Source: JAGPCK01 sp041675505 (GTDB lineage: Bacteria; Bacteroidota; Bacteroidia; UKL13-3). Taken from it: a stretch of 64,000 nt of DNA. Each line of letters begins with the position of its first letter. Within the stretch, counting starts at the first letter, position 1. Shown here in pieces: positions 1 to 7,742 of this stretch. The stretch covers positions 18,059-82,058 of the forward strand of contig JBAYTR010000017.1 of NCBI GenBank assembly GCA_041675505.1, read 5' to 3'. Below the pieces are notes generated by a model. It ran no database searches. It had not been told where the DNA came from and worked only from the letters and a program-made list of their open reading frames with translations. The translations under genes and the position numbers were made by a program.

Positions 1-306
1 GATATAGAGGTAGCAGATGAAGAAACAAAGGCTGATATGCACAACTGCATCTATCCGTTTATTGAACGGTTGCCTGAGCCTTACAAGGGTACACTACAAT
101 TAACTGAACTGAAAGGAGTGAAGCATAAATTTATTGCTGATGGTGAAGGGGTGAGTATTTCAGCCATTAAATCGAGGGTGCAACGCGGGCGGGAAATGAT
201 ACGGGATATGTTTGTGGCTTGTTGTCATTTTCAGTTAACAGCTGATGGCAAACTTACCGGTGAGCATCAGGATCCATCACAATGCGGCACCTGTAACCCC
301 GCATAA
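1..306 (+). CDS. SigZ-like ECF sigma factor, 3' part only
   Basis: The reading frame is open from the first base of the window, so the 5' end is missing. The visible 101 residues hold the end of a sigma-70 region 4: 'RLPEPYKGTLQLTELKG' followed by a helix-turn-helix ending 'SISAIKSRVQRGREMI', the usual promoter -35 recognition helix of ECF sigma factors. After region 4 comes a short tail with three spaced cysteines plus a Cys pair (VACCHF...QCGTC), as is typical of the SigZ type. Family knowledge says such factors redirect RNA polymerase to a small regulon. No anti-sigma gene is visible downstream. The sigma class is secure; the SigZ subgroup is an inference from the Cys-rich tail. Confidence 0.8.
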   Translation, partial: DIEVADEETKADMHNCIYPFIERLPEPYKGTLQLTELKGVKHKFIADGEGVSISAIKSRVQRGREMIRDMFVACCHFQLTADGKLTGEHQDPSQCGTCNPA

Positions 307-383
307 ATAATCCTCTTTTTTTGCAGTGTGCCAAAAACCTTTTGCATGCTCTGCTCGTATGTAGTAGTATATTGCAACAAAGT

Positions 384-548
384 ATGGAAGCAGAAGATTT
401 CAGTCATCACTTTCCGGAGAAAGAACTTGCTGATTATTTATATGAAGTGGTTGTTGACATGGACTCCGACTTATTTCAATATGAGTTAAACCGGATTACA
501 CGCAATGTTACTCAGGCTTTTTCTGATGAGGAAAACAAAACCGGGTAA
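384..548 (+). CDS. small acidic hypothetical protein
   Basis: A 54-residue acidic ORF starting at ATG 384 (MEAEDFSHHFPEKELADYL). A longer reading from TTG 321 would add a Cys/Leu-rich stretch, but ATG 384 is the more natural start. It has no signal peptide or membrane segment, and I recognise no family. It lies 77 bases after the sigma factor on the same strand, so it could be co-transcribed with it, and it ends ten bases before the convergent gene at 558-1487. Codon use looks ordinary. Existence as a real gene is likely but not certain. Confidence 0.4.
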   Translation: MEAEDFSHHFPEKELADYLYEVVVDMDSDLFQYELNRITRNVTQAFSDEENKTG

Positions 549-557
549 GAAAACGGT

Positions 558-1487
558 TTATTTTACCTGTATTTTAGTGCAGTGTCTGCGGCCGTTTTGA
601 GTGATGCTAACAAAATAAATACCTGCTGCCAGCTTATCCGTACCAAGTGTAGTTTCAAATGTATTTCCAGCTTCAGCCATAGTTGTATGGCTAAGTACTT
701 GCTGTCCGGATGCGTTCATTATACTCAGCTCAACGTTACCGCTTTCTTCAGGTATAAAACTACATTGTATAGCTTTTTGGTTGTTTTGGTAAACCAGCAG
801 GTTCGACATATAACCGGTTAAATCAGTAGCAGAAGTATTTGAATTGGCATACAACTCTATTTCCAGCCACGGACGAAGGTTGACATCAGGATGCTCCTTG
901 CTGGCTATGGCTACGCTTCTATACGTGGCCTCATTAAGTAGTTTAATGTACAGGCCATAGTTGGTGTTGTTGTTGGCCGCCATTGTTTTTACCTGTGGGG
1001 TTACGTTCGCTGTAAAGTGGGTATTGTACTGTATAGTAATGTCGGGTACGTTGGTTACAACGGAATTGTCATATGCAGGCTTTTTTGCCCAGGTTACCGT
1101 ATTTTCATCCCAAGGTGAGGTAATACGGAACACTTGGAAAGTATTATTTCCGCGGTTTCCTTGAGGAACAAAGCCGGGGTTTTCAGGGGTGTACAAATGA
1201 AGTGTGGCATTTTTGATTTGTGCAGGAGAGATGTTGGCCTTGCTTTGCGAAGTGAAAACGCTCAGGTCAAACCAAATGAGAGTATGCATCATGAGCGGGA
1301 GTCCGCTGCTGGTCCAGGCCACAATACCTGTTTCGCTCAACTGTCCCCAGTTTTTATTGTCTATGGAGTTGTCGTAAATATCTACCGCTGCATCTTTGCA
1401 CTGTGTGTGGTTAAGAATGATTTTGCTGCTTTGTGCCCAACCGAATGCGGGCAATGCAGTAAGAAGTATAAGAATGCAGTTTTTCAT
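558..1487 (-). CDS. secreted DNRLRE-domain protein with T9SS type A sorting signal
   Basis: A 309-residue protein. It has an N-terminal Sec signal peptide (MKNCILILLTALPAFGWAQ), then a beta-sandwich of the DNRLRE type at about residues 22-210. The tell-tale pattern there is a line of small-domain motifs such as 'FRITSPWDENTVTWAKKP' and 'VTPQVKTM', and the domain ends in 'RPWLEIEL'. The last 75 or so residues form a type A T9SS C-terminal domain (VELSIMNASGQQVLSH ... AAGIYFVSI ... KIQVK). Family knowledge: DNRLRE domains are found in cell-surface proteins and the T9SS signal directs export across the outer membrane. It is expected at the cell surface or free outside the cell. The ligand or substrate is unknown. 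The gene is monocistronic and convergent with the small ORF before it. Confidence 0.85.
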   Translation of the reverse strand: MKNCILILLTALPAFGWAQSSKIILNHTQCKDAAVDIYDNSIDNKNWGQLSETGIVAWTSSGLPLMMHTLIWFDLSVFTSQSKANISPAQIKNATLHLYTPENPGFVPQGNRGNNTFQVFRITSPWDENTVTWAKKPAYDNSVVTNVPDITIQYNTHFTANVTPQVKTMAANNNTNYGLYIKLLNEATYRSVAIASKEHPDVNLRPWLEIELYANSNTSATDLTGYMSNLLVYQNNQKAIQCSFIPEESGNVELSIMNASGQQVLSHTTMAEAGNTFETTLGTDKLAAGIYFVSITQNGRRHCTKIQVK

Positions 1488-1574
1488 ACGCTAAAGAATT
1501 AACTACATCAAATATACTGTAACACATTCTTTATTAGCAAATTTTTCCCTGAAATAAATATTGAGCAATAAAAT

Positions 1575-1582
1575 TATATTTG
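1575..1582 (+). promoter_or_regulatory. Bacteroidota -7 box TATATTTG
   Basis: TATATTTG fits TAnnTTTG and ends three bases before ATG 1586. This would give an essentially leaderless mRNA for the gene at 1586. Confidence 0.5.
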
Positions 1583-1585
1583 GGT

Positions 1586-2521
1586 ATGTTTTCCGTTTAT
1601 AACCGTACGCTTTTTATCGTTCTATTGCTCTGCACCTCTTTTACTGCCTTTGCTCAAGGTGATGCAGATACTATAGCCACGTGTGATGGATTGGGTTTAT
1701 CTAATTTACCTCTTGAGAATGACAGGTATTATTTTCCTGTAGCCAAACATGTAAGCATACTTGCCAAACCTGACGGTCGTTCAAAGGTGCTGCATAAAAC
1801 AACATCTTATGCAGATACGCTACGTTTAGTTGAAGTAACTGAATATCGTTCGGTTTTTAAAAAGGTATACGGCTACTGGTGTAAGGTTTCTTTTCCATTA
1901 AACGGTAAGCGTTACTTCGGGTATGTGCCTTCACAGTTTCTTGCAGGCATGGTGGTAAAAGAAAACGGGTTAGTGTACATGGTAAATATCGATAGTTATC
2001 AGGCTCCATCGTTTGTGTTTTCATTGAAAATTCTGCGAGATTTCAAACTGTTGTATGAGCATAAATTTACCCCCGTAGCCAATTATTCTCATTTCCCGCT
2101 CGACAGGGATAGCGTTAACGTAAAATACAGCGGTGATATCAGTATGGGCCTTTACACCAATAGAGGGCTGAAAAATGTGGACCGTATTCTGGCTGTTCAT
2201 ACAGGTTACCCGGCTTGTGGTTATTGGAACGGAACTAATTTTATTTTTCTGAGGAACAATGAAGTAGTATATACTTTGGATGAAGGAGGAGTATCTGAAG
2301 CAGGGATATTTTCTGACTGGCGTTCCTATGTTTTTCCTTCCGATTCAACAGCTTTGGGCGATACCCTGTTACATCTTCATCACCATTACGAATCGGAGGA
2401 TGATTCTACTGAATTCGTCTCATTGCTCCGTGTGAAATTATTGTGGAACGGGAAAGCCGCCACCATACTGGATTCATCCTACACATCCCGAAGGGAACGG
2501 ATTTTATCAGAAGAAGAGTAG
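1586..2521 (+). CDS. secreted protein with SH3-like N-terminal region
   Basis: A 311-residue protein with a clear signal peptide (MFSVYNRTLFIVLLLCTSFTAFAQ). Residues of about 50-120 read like a bacterial SH3 domain: 'VSILAKPDGRSKVL', then 'GYWCKVSF...RYFGYVPSQFL', which is the usual closing strand. The remaining two thirds are beta-rich and match nothing I recognise. No T9SS signal is present, so it is probably periplasmic. I moved the start from TTG 1580 to ATG 1586 because the signal peptide begins there. Bacterial SH3 domains bind peptidoglycan or proteins in other families; the ligand here is unknown. Confidence 0.65.
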   Translation: MFSVYNRTLFIVLLLCTSFTAFAQGDADTIATCDGLGLSNLPLENDRYYFPVAKHVSILAKPDGRSKVLHKTTSYADTLRLVEVTEYRSVFKKVYGYWCKVSFPLNGKRYFGYVPSQFLAGMVVKENGLVYMVNIDSYQAPSFVFSLKILRDFKLLYEHKFTPVANYSHFPLDRDSVNVKYSGDISMGLYTNRGLKNVDRILAVHTGYPACGYWNGTNFIFLRNNEVVYTLDEGGVSEAGIFSDWRSYVFPSDSTALGDTLLHLHHHYESEDDSTEFVSLLRVKLLWNGKAATILDSSYTSRRERILSEEE

Positions 2522-2532
2522 TAAAAGTTTTC

Positions 2533-2985
2533 TTAGATTTTCTTAACGCGCAGGGCATTGGTGCCTCTGCTGGTATTCTCTACTTCAAACTGCACCTTAT
2601 CGTTGTCTTTGATAGGATCAATTAAGGCATTGGCGTGAACAAAAACACTTTCCTGTGTTTCGTCATCTTTAATAAATCCAAAGGCTTTGGCCTGGTTGAA
2701 GAAAGTTACTTTTCCTTTACGTATAAGGTCTTTCGGATCGGCCGGTTTTTGTTTTTCTACGCCAATCTGAATGCTTTCCTGATCGTACTCGCGTTTTTTC
2801 TTAGGGTCCGGTGGTGTGTCGGAGATGTTTCCGTTTTCATCCACATAAGCCATCATGTCTTCCAGGGCTTGCCCTTTAACGGCTGTTGATTTACGCTCTT
2901 GTTTGCGCTCTTCTTTTTCTTTTCTTTTCTGCAGTCTCTTTTTCTCTTTTTCTTTCTTGCTGAATGTTCCTTGTGATCTTGCCAT
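2533..2985 (-). CDS. cold-shock-domain protein with basic N-terminal extension
   Basis: A 150-residue protein. The C-terminal 65 residues form a cold-shock (OB-fold, single-strand nucleic acid binding) domain: 'GKVTFFNQAKAFGFIKDD' with the RNP1-type KAFGFI and the RNP2-type VFVHANAL. The first 35 residues are almost all Lys, Arg and Glu and look like an extended charged helix. The middle is an acidic, Pro/Asp-rich linker. Fusion of a charged helix to a cold-shock domain is common in Bacteroidota, and the protein is expected to act in the cytoplasm as an RNA chaperone. It faces the preceding gene convergently with an 11-base gap. Confidence 0.85.
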   Translation of the reverse strand: MARSQGTFSKKEKEKKRLQKRKEKEERKQERKSTAVKGQALEDMMAYVDENGNISDTPPDPKKKREYDQESIQIGVEKQKPADPKDLIRKGKVTFFNQAKAFGFIKDDETQESVFVHANALIDPIKDNDKVQFEVENTSRGTNALRVKKI

Positions 2986-3113
2986 TGTTTACTTTTAATT
3001 GTTTTACCATCGCTTTTCTTTCCTGCTTTGGTTAATAACTTTGGCTAAAAAGATAAAGATACTGCAAATGTAAGCATCTTTGCTCAAAGTTGCTCGTATT
3101 TAAAGGGTTATTT

Positions 3114-3515
3114 TTAAGTTTTCTCACCCGCTACCCTGTAGCAAAGCAAGGTGAGCACTAAGGTGAGCGGGGTGAAAATAAATTTCTCCATCGGGTCAAC
3201 GGCCATTAAATTTCCTATGGTGTTGAGCAAAAAGAGCCCCGTAATAAGCCATATAAGTATTCGGGATATGCTTTTGTTAAACGATAAAGGCAAGTATCCA
3301 GCATGGCCGGCTATTACAAGTACTATCAACAGATTAAGACCAACTGAAACACTTTCAAAAACCAACATGTCTTCCCGGCTTTTTAATCGGCCACCCCACA
3401 CTATGTCAAAAGGAATAAATCCGGTTAATACCAGTGCATGGAACACCAGTACCAGAGAGAGTATACTCAACACTGTTTTAGCAGCGGCATGGAATGAAAC
3501 GATTTTTTTGAGCAT
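3114..3515 (-). CDS. four-helix membrane protein, unknown
   Basis: A 133-residue protein with four hydrophobic segments at about residues 13-35, 54-73, 83-103 and 112-128, separated by short polar loops. The N-terminus is basic (MLKKIVSFH). No signature residues are visible and I do not recognise the family. It starts 18 bases after the acetyltransferase at 3534-4058 on the same strand, so the two are very likely one transcript. Inner-membrane location is the only safe statement. Confidence 0.65.
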   Translation of the reverse strand: MLKKIVSFHAAAKTVLSILSLVLVFHALVLTGFIPFDIVWGGRLKSREDMLVFESVSVGLNLLIVLVIAGHAGYLPLSFNKSISRILIWLITGLFLLNTIGNLMAVDPMEKFIFTPLTLVLTLLCYRVAGEKT

Positions 3516-3533
3516 AGTACCTGTGCAATTATA

Positions 3534-4058
3534 TCAGAGAAGTACGGCCCATATTTCGAGGTTTTGAAACTTGCCGTTTTTTATTTCATAATCACGCAGT
3601 GTGCCATCACGTTCAAAACCAATTTTTTTCAAAAGCTGAATACTGGCAACATTATCCTGTTCTACTTCCGCTGCAATGCGGTGCAGGTTCAGGCCCGTTT
3701 TAGCATGATGTAAAATTTCGCTGAGAATTTCTGTTGCGTATCCTTTGTTCCAATAAGCAGGGAGCAGCCAGTAGCCCAACTCGGCCCGCTGGTGTTGGGG
3801 TTTAATGTAGTACAGACTGAAAACACCCATAAATTCCAGGGTATGTTTATCGCACACTGCCCAGGCATACCCGCTGTTTTCTTTGCGGTTATTGGCATAC
3901 CATTCCATTTGAGCATCCGTTGATTCAAAGGTAGGGTAGGTAATGTCAAAGTAACGGGTTACTTCAGGGTGAGAAAAACCTTCGAATATTTTTTGTTGGT
4001 CAGCAGGCTCAACGGGTCGTAATAATAATCTTTCTGTATGAAGTATAGCTTGTTCCAT
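3534..4058 (-). CDS. GNAT-family N-acetyltransferase (RimJ/RimL-like)
   Basis: A 174-residue protein of full GNAT length. It opens with 'LHTERLLLRPVEPAD', the RimJ/RimL-type first strand, and carries the acetyl-CoA pyrophosphate loop 'YWNKGYATEILSEIL', then 'VEQDNVASIQLLKKIGFERDG', the usual C-terminal motif. Known members acetylate N-terminal amines of ribosomal proteins or small amines using acetyl-CoA; the substrate here cannot be told from sequence. The gene diverges from the histidine kinase at 4140 across an 81-base gap, and is followed by the membrane protein at 3114-3515, probably as an operon. Confidence 0.88.
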   Translation of the reverse strand: MEQAILHTERLLLRPVEPADQQKIFEGFSHPEVTRYFDITYPTFESTDAQMEWYANNRKENSGYAWAVCDKHTLEFMGVFSLYYIKPQHQRAELGYWLLPAYWNKGYATEILSEILHHAKTGLNLHRIAAEVEQDNVASIQLLKKIGFERDGTLRDYEIKNGKFQNLEIWAVLL

Positions 4059-4111
4059 GGTATCTGATATGGCGAAGGTAAAACATTCACACTAATCGCT
4101 TTTTAAACTAA

Positions 4112-4129
4112 GGAATAAACTTATTTTTG
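4112..4129 (+). promoter_or_regulatory. 18-base element with -7 box, shared with the paralogous kinase
   Basis: The 18 bases ggaataaacttatttttg are identical to 10994-11011 in front of the paralogous kinase. The last eight (TATTTTTG) fit the Bacteroidota -7 box TAnnTTTG. The box ends ten bases before ATG 4140. Confidence 0.55.
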
Positions 4130-4139
4130 GCCCAGATAG

Positions 4140-6194
4140 ATGACCATGCGCTACCACTATTTTTTCAGTTTTTTTATTCTTTTTTGGGCAGCAGCAGTTT
4201 TGTTTTCCTGTAGCAAAACAGTTCCGCCAGAGTCCGATCAAATGCCTTATCCCATTGATAGTGCATTTGTTCAGGCTATGTTGCCTGATCGTATTCCTTT
4301 TAACAGAGGAGAATGCGGACTGGAGGGAGGTATAGGTTATGTAGACTCAGTTTATAACAGTGTAAAATCTCCCGGAATACGGGAAACATTTTTGCGCTAT
4401 GAAGCAATAGCTTTTTTCTATCATAAATCATTTTTGTATGCAGAGGCAATTATTTACAATGACAGTGTAATTCAGGTTATAGCCAATGCCAAAGCGATAA
4501 AGTATTTTCCAACAACTTATGCCAATGCTTATTTTGCTATTGGTGATGCTTACTTTAGTTTGGGCGATTTTATAAAAGCCTACCACTCTTATTTTAAAGG
4601 TCGCAAAGAAATTGAAGGATACAGTAACAATTGTGCACTAAGTGAGTACAATTATCGCATTGCTATGTCGCTTTACCGTGAAGGTAACTACCGCAAAGCA
4701 GCCGTTTATTTCAAAGGGTGTGCTACTCAAACCGCAGAGTGTAAAACCGATTTTAAATACGTTTACCGCATGCAGGAGCTGATGAATAATATAGGTTTAT
4801 GTTATGCTAAATCAGGTGAGTTGGACAGTGCATTGCTTTATTACGATAGTGCAGTAGTTATTATCCGCAGGACTGAAGCTACGCATCCGAAAGAATTTGA
4901 TGCAGATATTCCTATAGGGGTGGTGTATGGAAATATGGGTAAGGCATATTTAACAGCAGGCAACTTAGAAAAGGCAGAAGAGTTTCTAAAGCGTAACATA
5001 CAACTTAACATGCATCCCGGTAAAGATATTCATGATGCTCATTTTTCGCTGCTTGCTTTGTCAAGGCTGTATATCAGGCAAAACAAACTTGCCCAGGCAG
5101 ATGATTTATTGAATGCTGCAAAAAGTAGTTTAGTAACGTATGATTTTGCAGATGTAAAAAATGAATGGAGGCTTACCATGGCTGATTACCTCAGTAAAAC
5201 GGGTAAAGACAGAGAAGCGTATGATTTATTAAGCCGCTACGTGGGAGAGAAGGACGCTGTAGTGCGGAAAAACAGTTTAAATAAAGAGGCCGATATACAG
5301 CAACAGTTTGCCCTGTTAGAACATCTGGAAGAAAATAAGTCGCTTAAAGAAGATGTTCGCCAAAAAAGAATAATGCTGCTGTACTTGTTTGGTGCAGTTT
5401 TACTTGTTGTATTAATTTTACTGGGTGTGGTGTTTATTTATAAACGAACCCGTGAGTTTGTGAAGCGCCTTACTGAACTGAACAGTACTATAGCATTTCA
5501 GAAAGCCGAACTCGAACAGCGTAACAAGGACAAAGATCAAATTATGCGTATTGTGGCGCACGATTTACGCAACCCTATCTGGGGTATCAATGCGCTGTCG
5601 AAAATGGTGTTGGATGATATGGAACCAACAGATAAGTTGCATGAAAGTGTAGCGTTGATTAACAGCTCTTCCGATTCAACCATTGTTTTGATTAATGAGT
5701 TGCTCGAAGCAACCATGGGTATAGAAGAAGCCATGGAAAAGAGACCTGAGGATATTTTCGAAGTGGTAACCAACATAGTACAAATGCTTAGGCCCAGAGC
5801 TGCTGAGAAAGATCAGCACATAGTGTGGGAGGATGATAATGAAAAGGTATTTAATTTTAATGCAGAGAAAGTTTCGAGGGTGCTGAGTAATTTAATTTTT
5901 AATGCCATCAAATTCAGCCCCAGAGGAAGCAGCATTGATGTGAGTGTTAAAGTGAACAAGCAGGATGTTGTTGTTGAGGTGAAAGACTATGGCGTTGGTA
6001 TTCCGCTCCATTTGCAGGCAAAAATATTTGAGATGTTTACCACAGCTAAGCGACAAGGTACAGAAGGTGAGAAATCTTACGGGTTGGGTTTATCCATTTG
6101 CCGTATTATTACGGAGGCACACGGTGGCAAATTATGGCTGGAGAGTAAAGAAAATGAAGGAACAACATTTTTTGTGTTGTTGCCCGTAGTGTAA
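4140..6194 (+). CDS. TPR-containing membrane sensor histidine kinase
   Basis: A 684-residue kinase. Its N-terminus looks like a lipoprotein signal (RYHYFFSFF...AAAVLFSC, Cys about residue 24). Residues 90-370 form TPR-like helical repeats, with one transmembrane helix at about 410-434. A coiled coil then leads to a HisKA domain with 'RIVAHDLRNPIWGI' (phospho-His near 474) and a complete HATPase domain: N box 'LSNLIFNAIKFSP', G1 'KDYGVGIP', F box 'IFEMF', G2 'GLGLSICR'. It is therefore expected to sense something outside the inner membrane through the TPRs and to phosphorylate a response regulator encoded elsewhere. An in-frame ATG at 4146 is an equally good start. The gene at 11030 is a close paralogue. 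Confidence 0.88.
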   Translation: MTMRYHYFFSFFILFWAAAVLFSCSKTVPPESDQMPYPIDSAFVQAMLPDRIPFNRGECGLEGGIGYVDSVYNSVKSPGIRETFLRYEAIAFFYHKSFLYAEAIIYNDSVIQVIANAKAIKYFPTTYANAYFAIGDAYFSLGDFIKAYHSYFKGRKEIEGYSNNCALSEYNYRIAMSLYREGNYRKAAVYFKGCATQTAECKTDFKYVYRMQELMNNIGLCYAKSGELDSALLYYDSAVVIIRRTEATHPKEFDADIPIGVVYGNMGKAYLTAGNLEKAEEFLKRNIQLNMHPGKDIHDAHFSLLALSRLYIRQNKLAQADDLLNAAKSSLVTYDFADVKNEWRLTMADYLSKTGKDREAYDLLSRYVGEKDAVVRKNSLNKEADIQQQFALLEHLEENKSLKEDVRQKRIMLLYLFGAVLLVVLILLGVVFIYKRTREFVKRLTELNSTIAFQKAELEQRNKDKDQIMRIVAHDLRNPIWGINALSKMVLDDMEPTDKLHESVALINSSSDSTIVLINELLEATMGIEEAMEKRPEDIFEVVTNIVQMLRPRAAEKDQHIVWEDDNEKVFNFNAEKVSRVLSNLIFNAIKFSPRGSSIDVSVKVNKQDVVVEVKDYGVGIPLHLQAKIFEMFTTAKRQGTEGEKSYGLGLSICRIITEAHGGKLWLESKENEGTTFFVLLPVV

Positions 6195-6234
6195 TGCTCC
6201 GGCAAAAACGTCACACTATACGGTAAGAATAGCT

Positions 6235-6242
6235 TATCTTTG
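6235..6242 (+). promoter_or_regulatory. -7 box TATCTTTG
   Basis: TATCTTTG fits TAnnTTTG and ends four bases before ATG 6247 of a 43-codon ORF. This supports the small gene being expressed as a nearly leaderless mRNA. Confidence 0.5.
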
Positions 6243-6246
6243 GGAT

Positions 6247-6378
6247 ATGAGCAAAGACAAGCAACAACGCGAAGGCAAAAAAGCCAAGCAAACCGTCAAA
6301 TCGAAAGAGCAGTCGGATTACAAAAAAGCGGATAGCGGAACCATCACCGTTCCTTTGCCGTTTAAGAAAGCTAAATAA
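6247..6378 (+). CDS. 43-residue basic small protein
   Basis: ATG 6247 to TAA 6376-6378 encodes 43 residues starting MSKDKQQREGKKAKQTVKSK and ending 'ITVPLPFKKAK'. About one third of the residues are Lys or Arg, there is no hydrophobic segment, and it looks disordered with a short Pro-Leu-Pro-Phe end. A good -7 box lies just upstream. I recognise no family. A nucleic-acid or membrane-surface binding role would be a guess from charge alone. The ORF is short, so existence rests on the promoter and the clean start-stop structure. Confidence 0.5.
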   Translation: MSKDKQQREGKKAKQTVKSKEQSDYKKADSGTITVPLPFKKAK

Positions 6379-6537
6379 ATCAGTTTTTATCGGGCGTTCC
6401 TTTGTCAGGTAATTGCCTTAAGTCTTTTTTTATGTATTGAACTTTAAGAAAAGAACGCTGTCTCAGGTATGTATACTTCCGTACAAACTCTCCCCAACAA
6501 GTTTCACGAAATATATAATCAGGAGAAGCAGGTGAGT

Positions 6538-7395
6538 TTATTTCTTTTCTGCGTAAACCATGCAGTAGGCCCACAGTTTCTTTTGTAAAGTGGGATATTG
6601 CCATACCAAAGCTTTGTAGTGGTTGTGTGCAAAATGACGCACCTTGGGATTAAACAGCTTGTAAATATGGGCAATAAAAAACATGCTGATGCCTCCCCAA
6701 AAGATGCGTGTGGCAGAGCGTTGAATATTGGCTGAAATATCGAGGTGTCGGACTTGTTGAAATCCGCCTTGTTCCAGTTTCTTTTTAAATACCTCAGGTG
6801 TGTCCACATCCGTCATTGCCCAACCGTTCAATACCTTAAGTAAACGTTTATTGTCCAATTCACTCATCTGCTCTTTGCCGCGGTAAACATCAGCAATAAC
6901 CAGTCGGCCACCGGGTTTCAATATCCTGTAGGCCTCGTTTATAAAAGCCATTTTATCAGGGGCGGTACCACTACTTTCAATAGCCCATACTACATCGAAT
7001 GTAGCAGCAGGGTAGCCGGTTTGTGTATAGTCTTTTTGTTCAAAGGTGCAGAGGTGGTCCACCTGCCTGTCTTTTGCATAACGGCCAGCCGATTCAACCT
7101 GTTTTGCACTGAGTGTAATGCCCTTGGTTCGGCAGCCAATGGTGCGGGCAAGAAAGATGGATGAACCACCCACACCGCAACCGGAGTCAAGCACATAATC
7201 TTCAGCAGTTATATGACCAAGTTCAGCCAACCTTTCGTTCATTCGTTGCAAGGCCTCGGATAAATTGCTTGTTTTATCGTCCCAGTATCCGTAGTGTAAG
7301 GCAAGGTTCTCACTCAGTTTCCAGCCTCTGCGGTAGTGTATCTCTGTTTGGTCGTAATAGTCAGCTATGTCGGTATTACTGAAAGTTGTATTCAT
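6538..7395 (-). CDS. class I SAM-dependent methyltransferase (tocopherol/sterol MT-like)
   Basis: A 285-residue methyltransferase. Motif I is 'VLDSGCGVGGSSIFLA' near residue 68 (Ser in place of the common Ile/Leu after Asp). The post-I acidic region is followed by 'FDVVWAIESS' and 'RILKPGGRLVIADVY'. The N-terminal 'ADYYDQTEIHYRRGW...ALHYGYWDD' and the long C-terminal domain resemble the gamma-tocopherol / sterol C-methyltransferase and small-molecule MT group, so the substrate is probably a small lipid or quinone-like compound. I chose ATG 7395 over TTG 7404. It stands alone, diverging from nothing nearby because the purine tract lies upstream. Confidence 0.82.
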   Translation of the reverse strand: MNTTFSNTDIADYYDQTEIHYRRGWKLSENLALHYGYWDDKTSNLSEALQRMNERLAELGHITAEDYVLDSGCGVGGSSIFLARTIGCRTKGITLSAKQVESAGRYAKDRQVDHLCTFEQKDYTQTGYPAATFDVVWAIESSGTAPDKMAFINEAYRILKPGGRLVIADVYRGKEQMSELDNKRLLKVLNGWAMTDVDTPEVFKKKLEQGGFQQVRHLDISANIQRSATRIFWGGISMFFIAHIYKLFNPKVRHFAHNHYKALVWQYPTLQKKLWAYCMVYAEKK

Positions 7396-7480
7396 GTGTG
7401 GCAAATTACGGGTTTATGTTCAAATGGTTGAAAAGGTATTGTGAAAAACATACCGAGGGTGAAAAATACTTGTGCTGGGT

Positions 7481-7716
7481 GATTTTGGAGAGAGGAGAGG
7501 ATAGAAGCGAGATTGGAGAGGAAAGAAGAAAGAAGCGAGAAACGAGATGTAAAGAGGCGAGATGGGAGAGGCGAGTGATGAGATGAAAGAAGTGAGAGGC
7601 GAGAAGCGAGACGAGAGAGGAAAGATGAAAGAGGCGAGATGGAAGGGAAGAGGAAAGATAAAAGAAGTGAGAAGCGAGAAGAAAGAAACGAGAAGAGAGA
7701 AGTTGATACGAGTAAA
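7481..7716 (+). repeat. degenerate purine-only minisatellite (GAAGCGAGA / GAGGCGAGA type)
   Basis: About 235 bases of nearly unbroken G and A on the plus strand, built from degenerate copies of GAAGCGAGA and GAGGCGAGA with spacers such as GAAAGAAG and GAGATG. It fills most of the 347-base gap between the methyltransferase start and the lipoprotein stop. Open frames here encode only low-complexity charged or Ser/Leu-rich peptides, so no gene is called. Long purine tracts with mirror symmetry can form triplex structures, which is a general property and not shown here. Confidence 0.8.
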
Positions 7717-7742
7717 GAAATAAAGATTGATTCAAGAATTTA

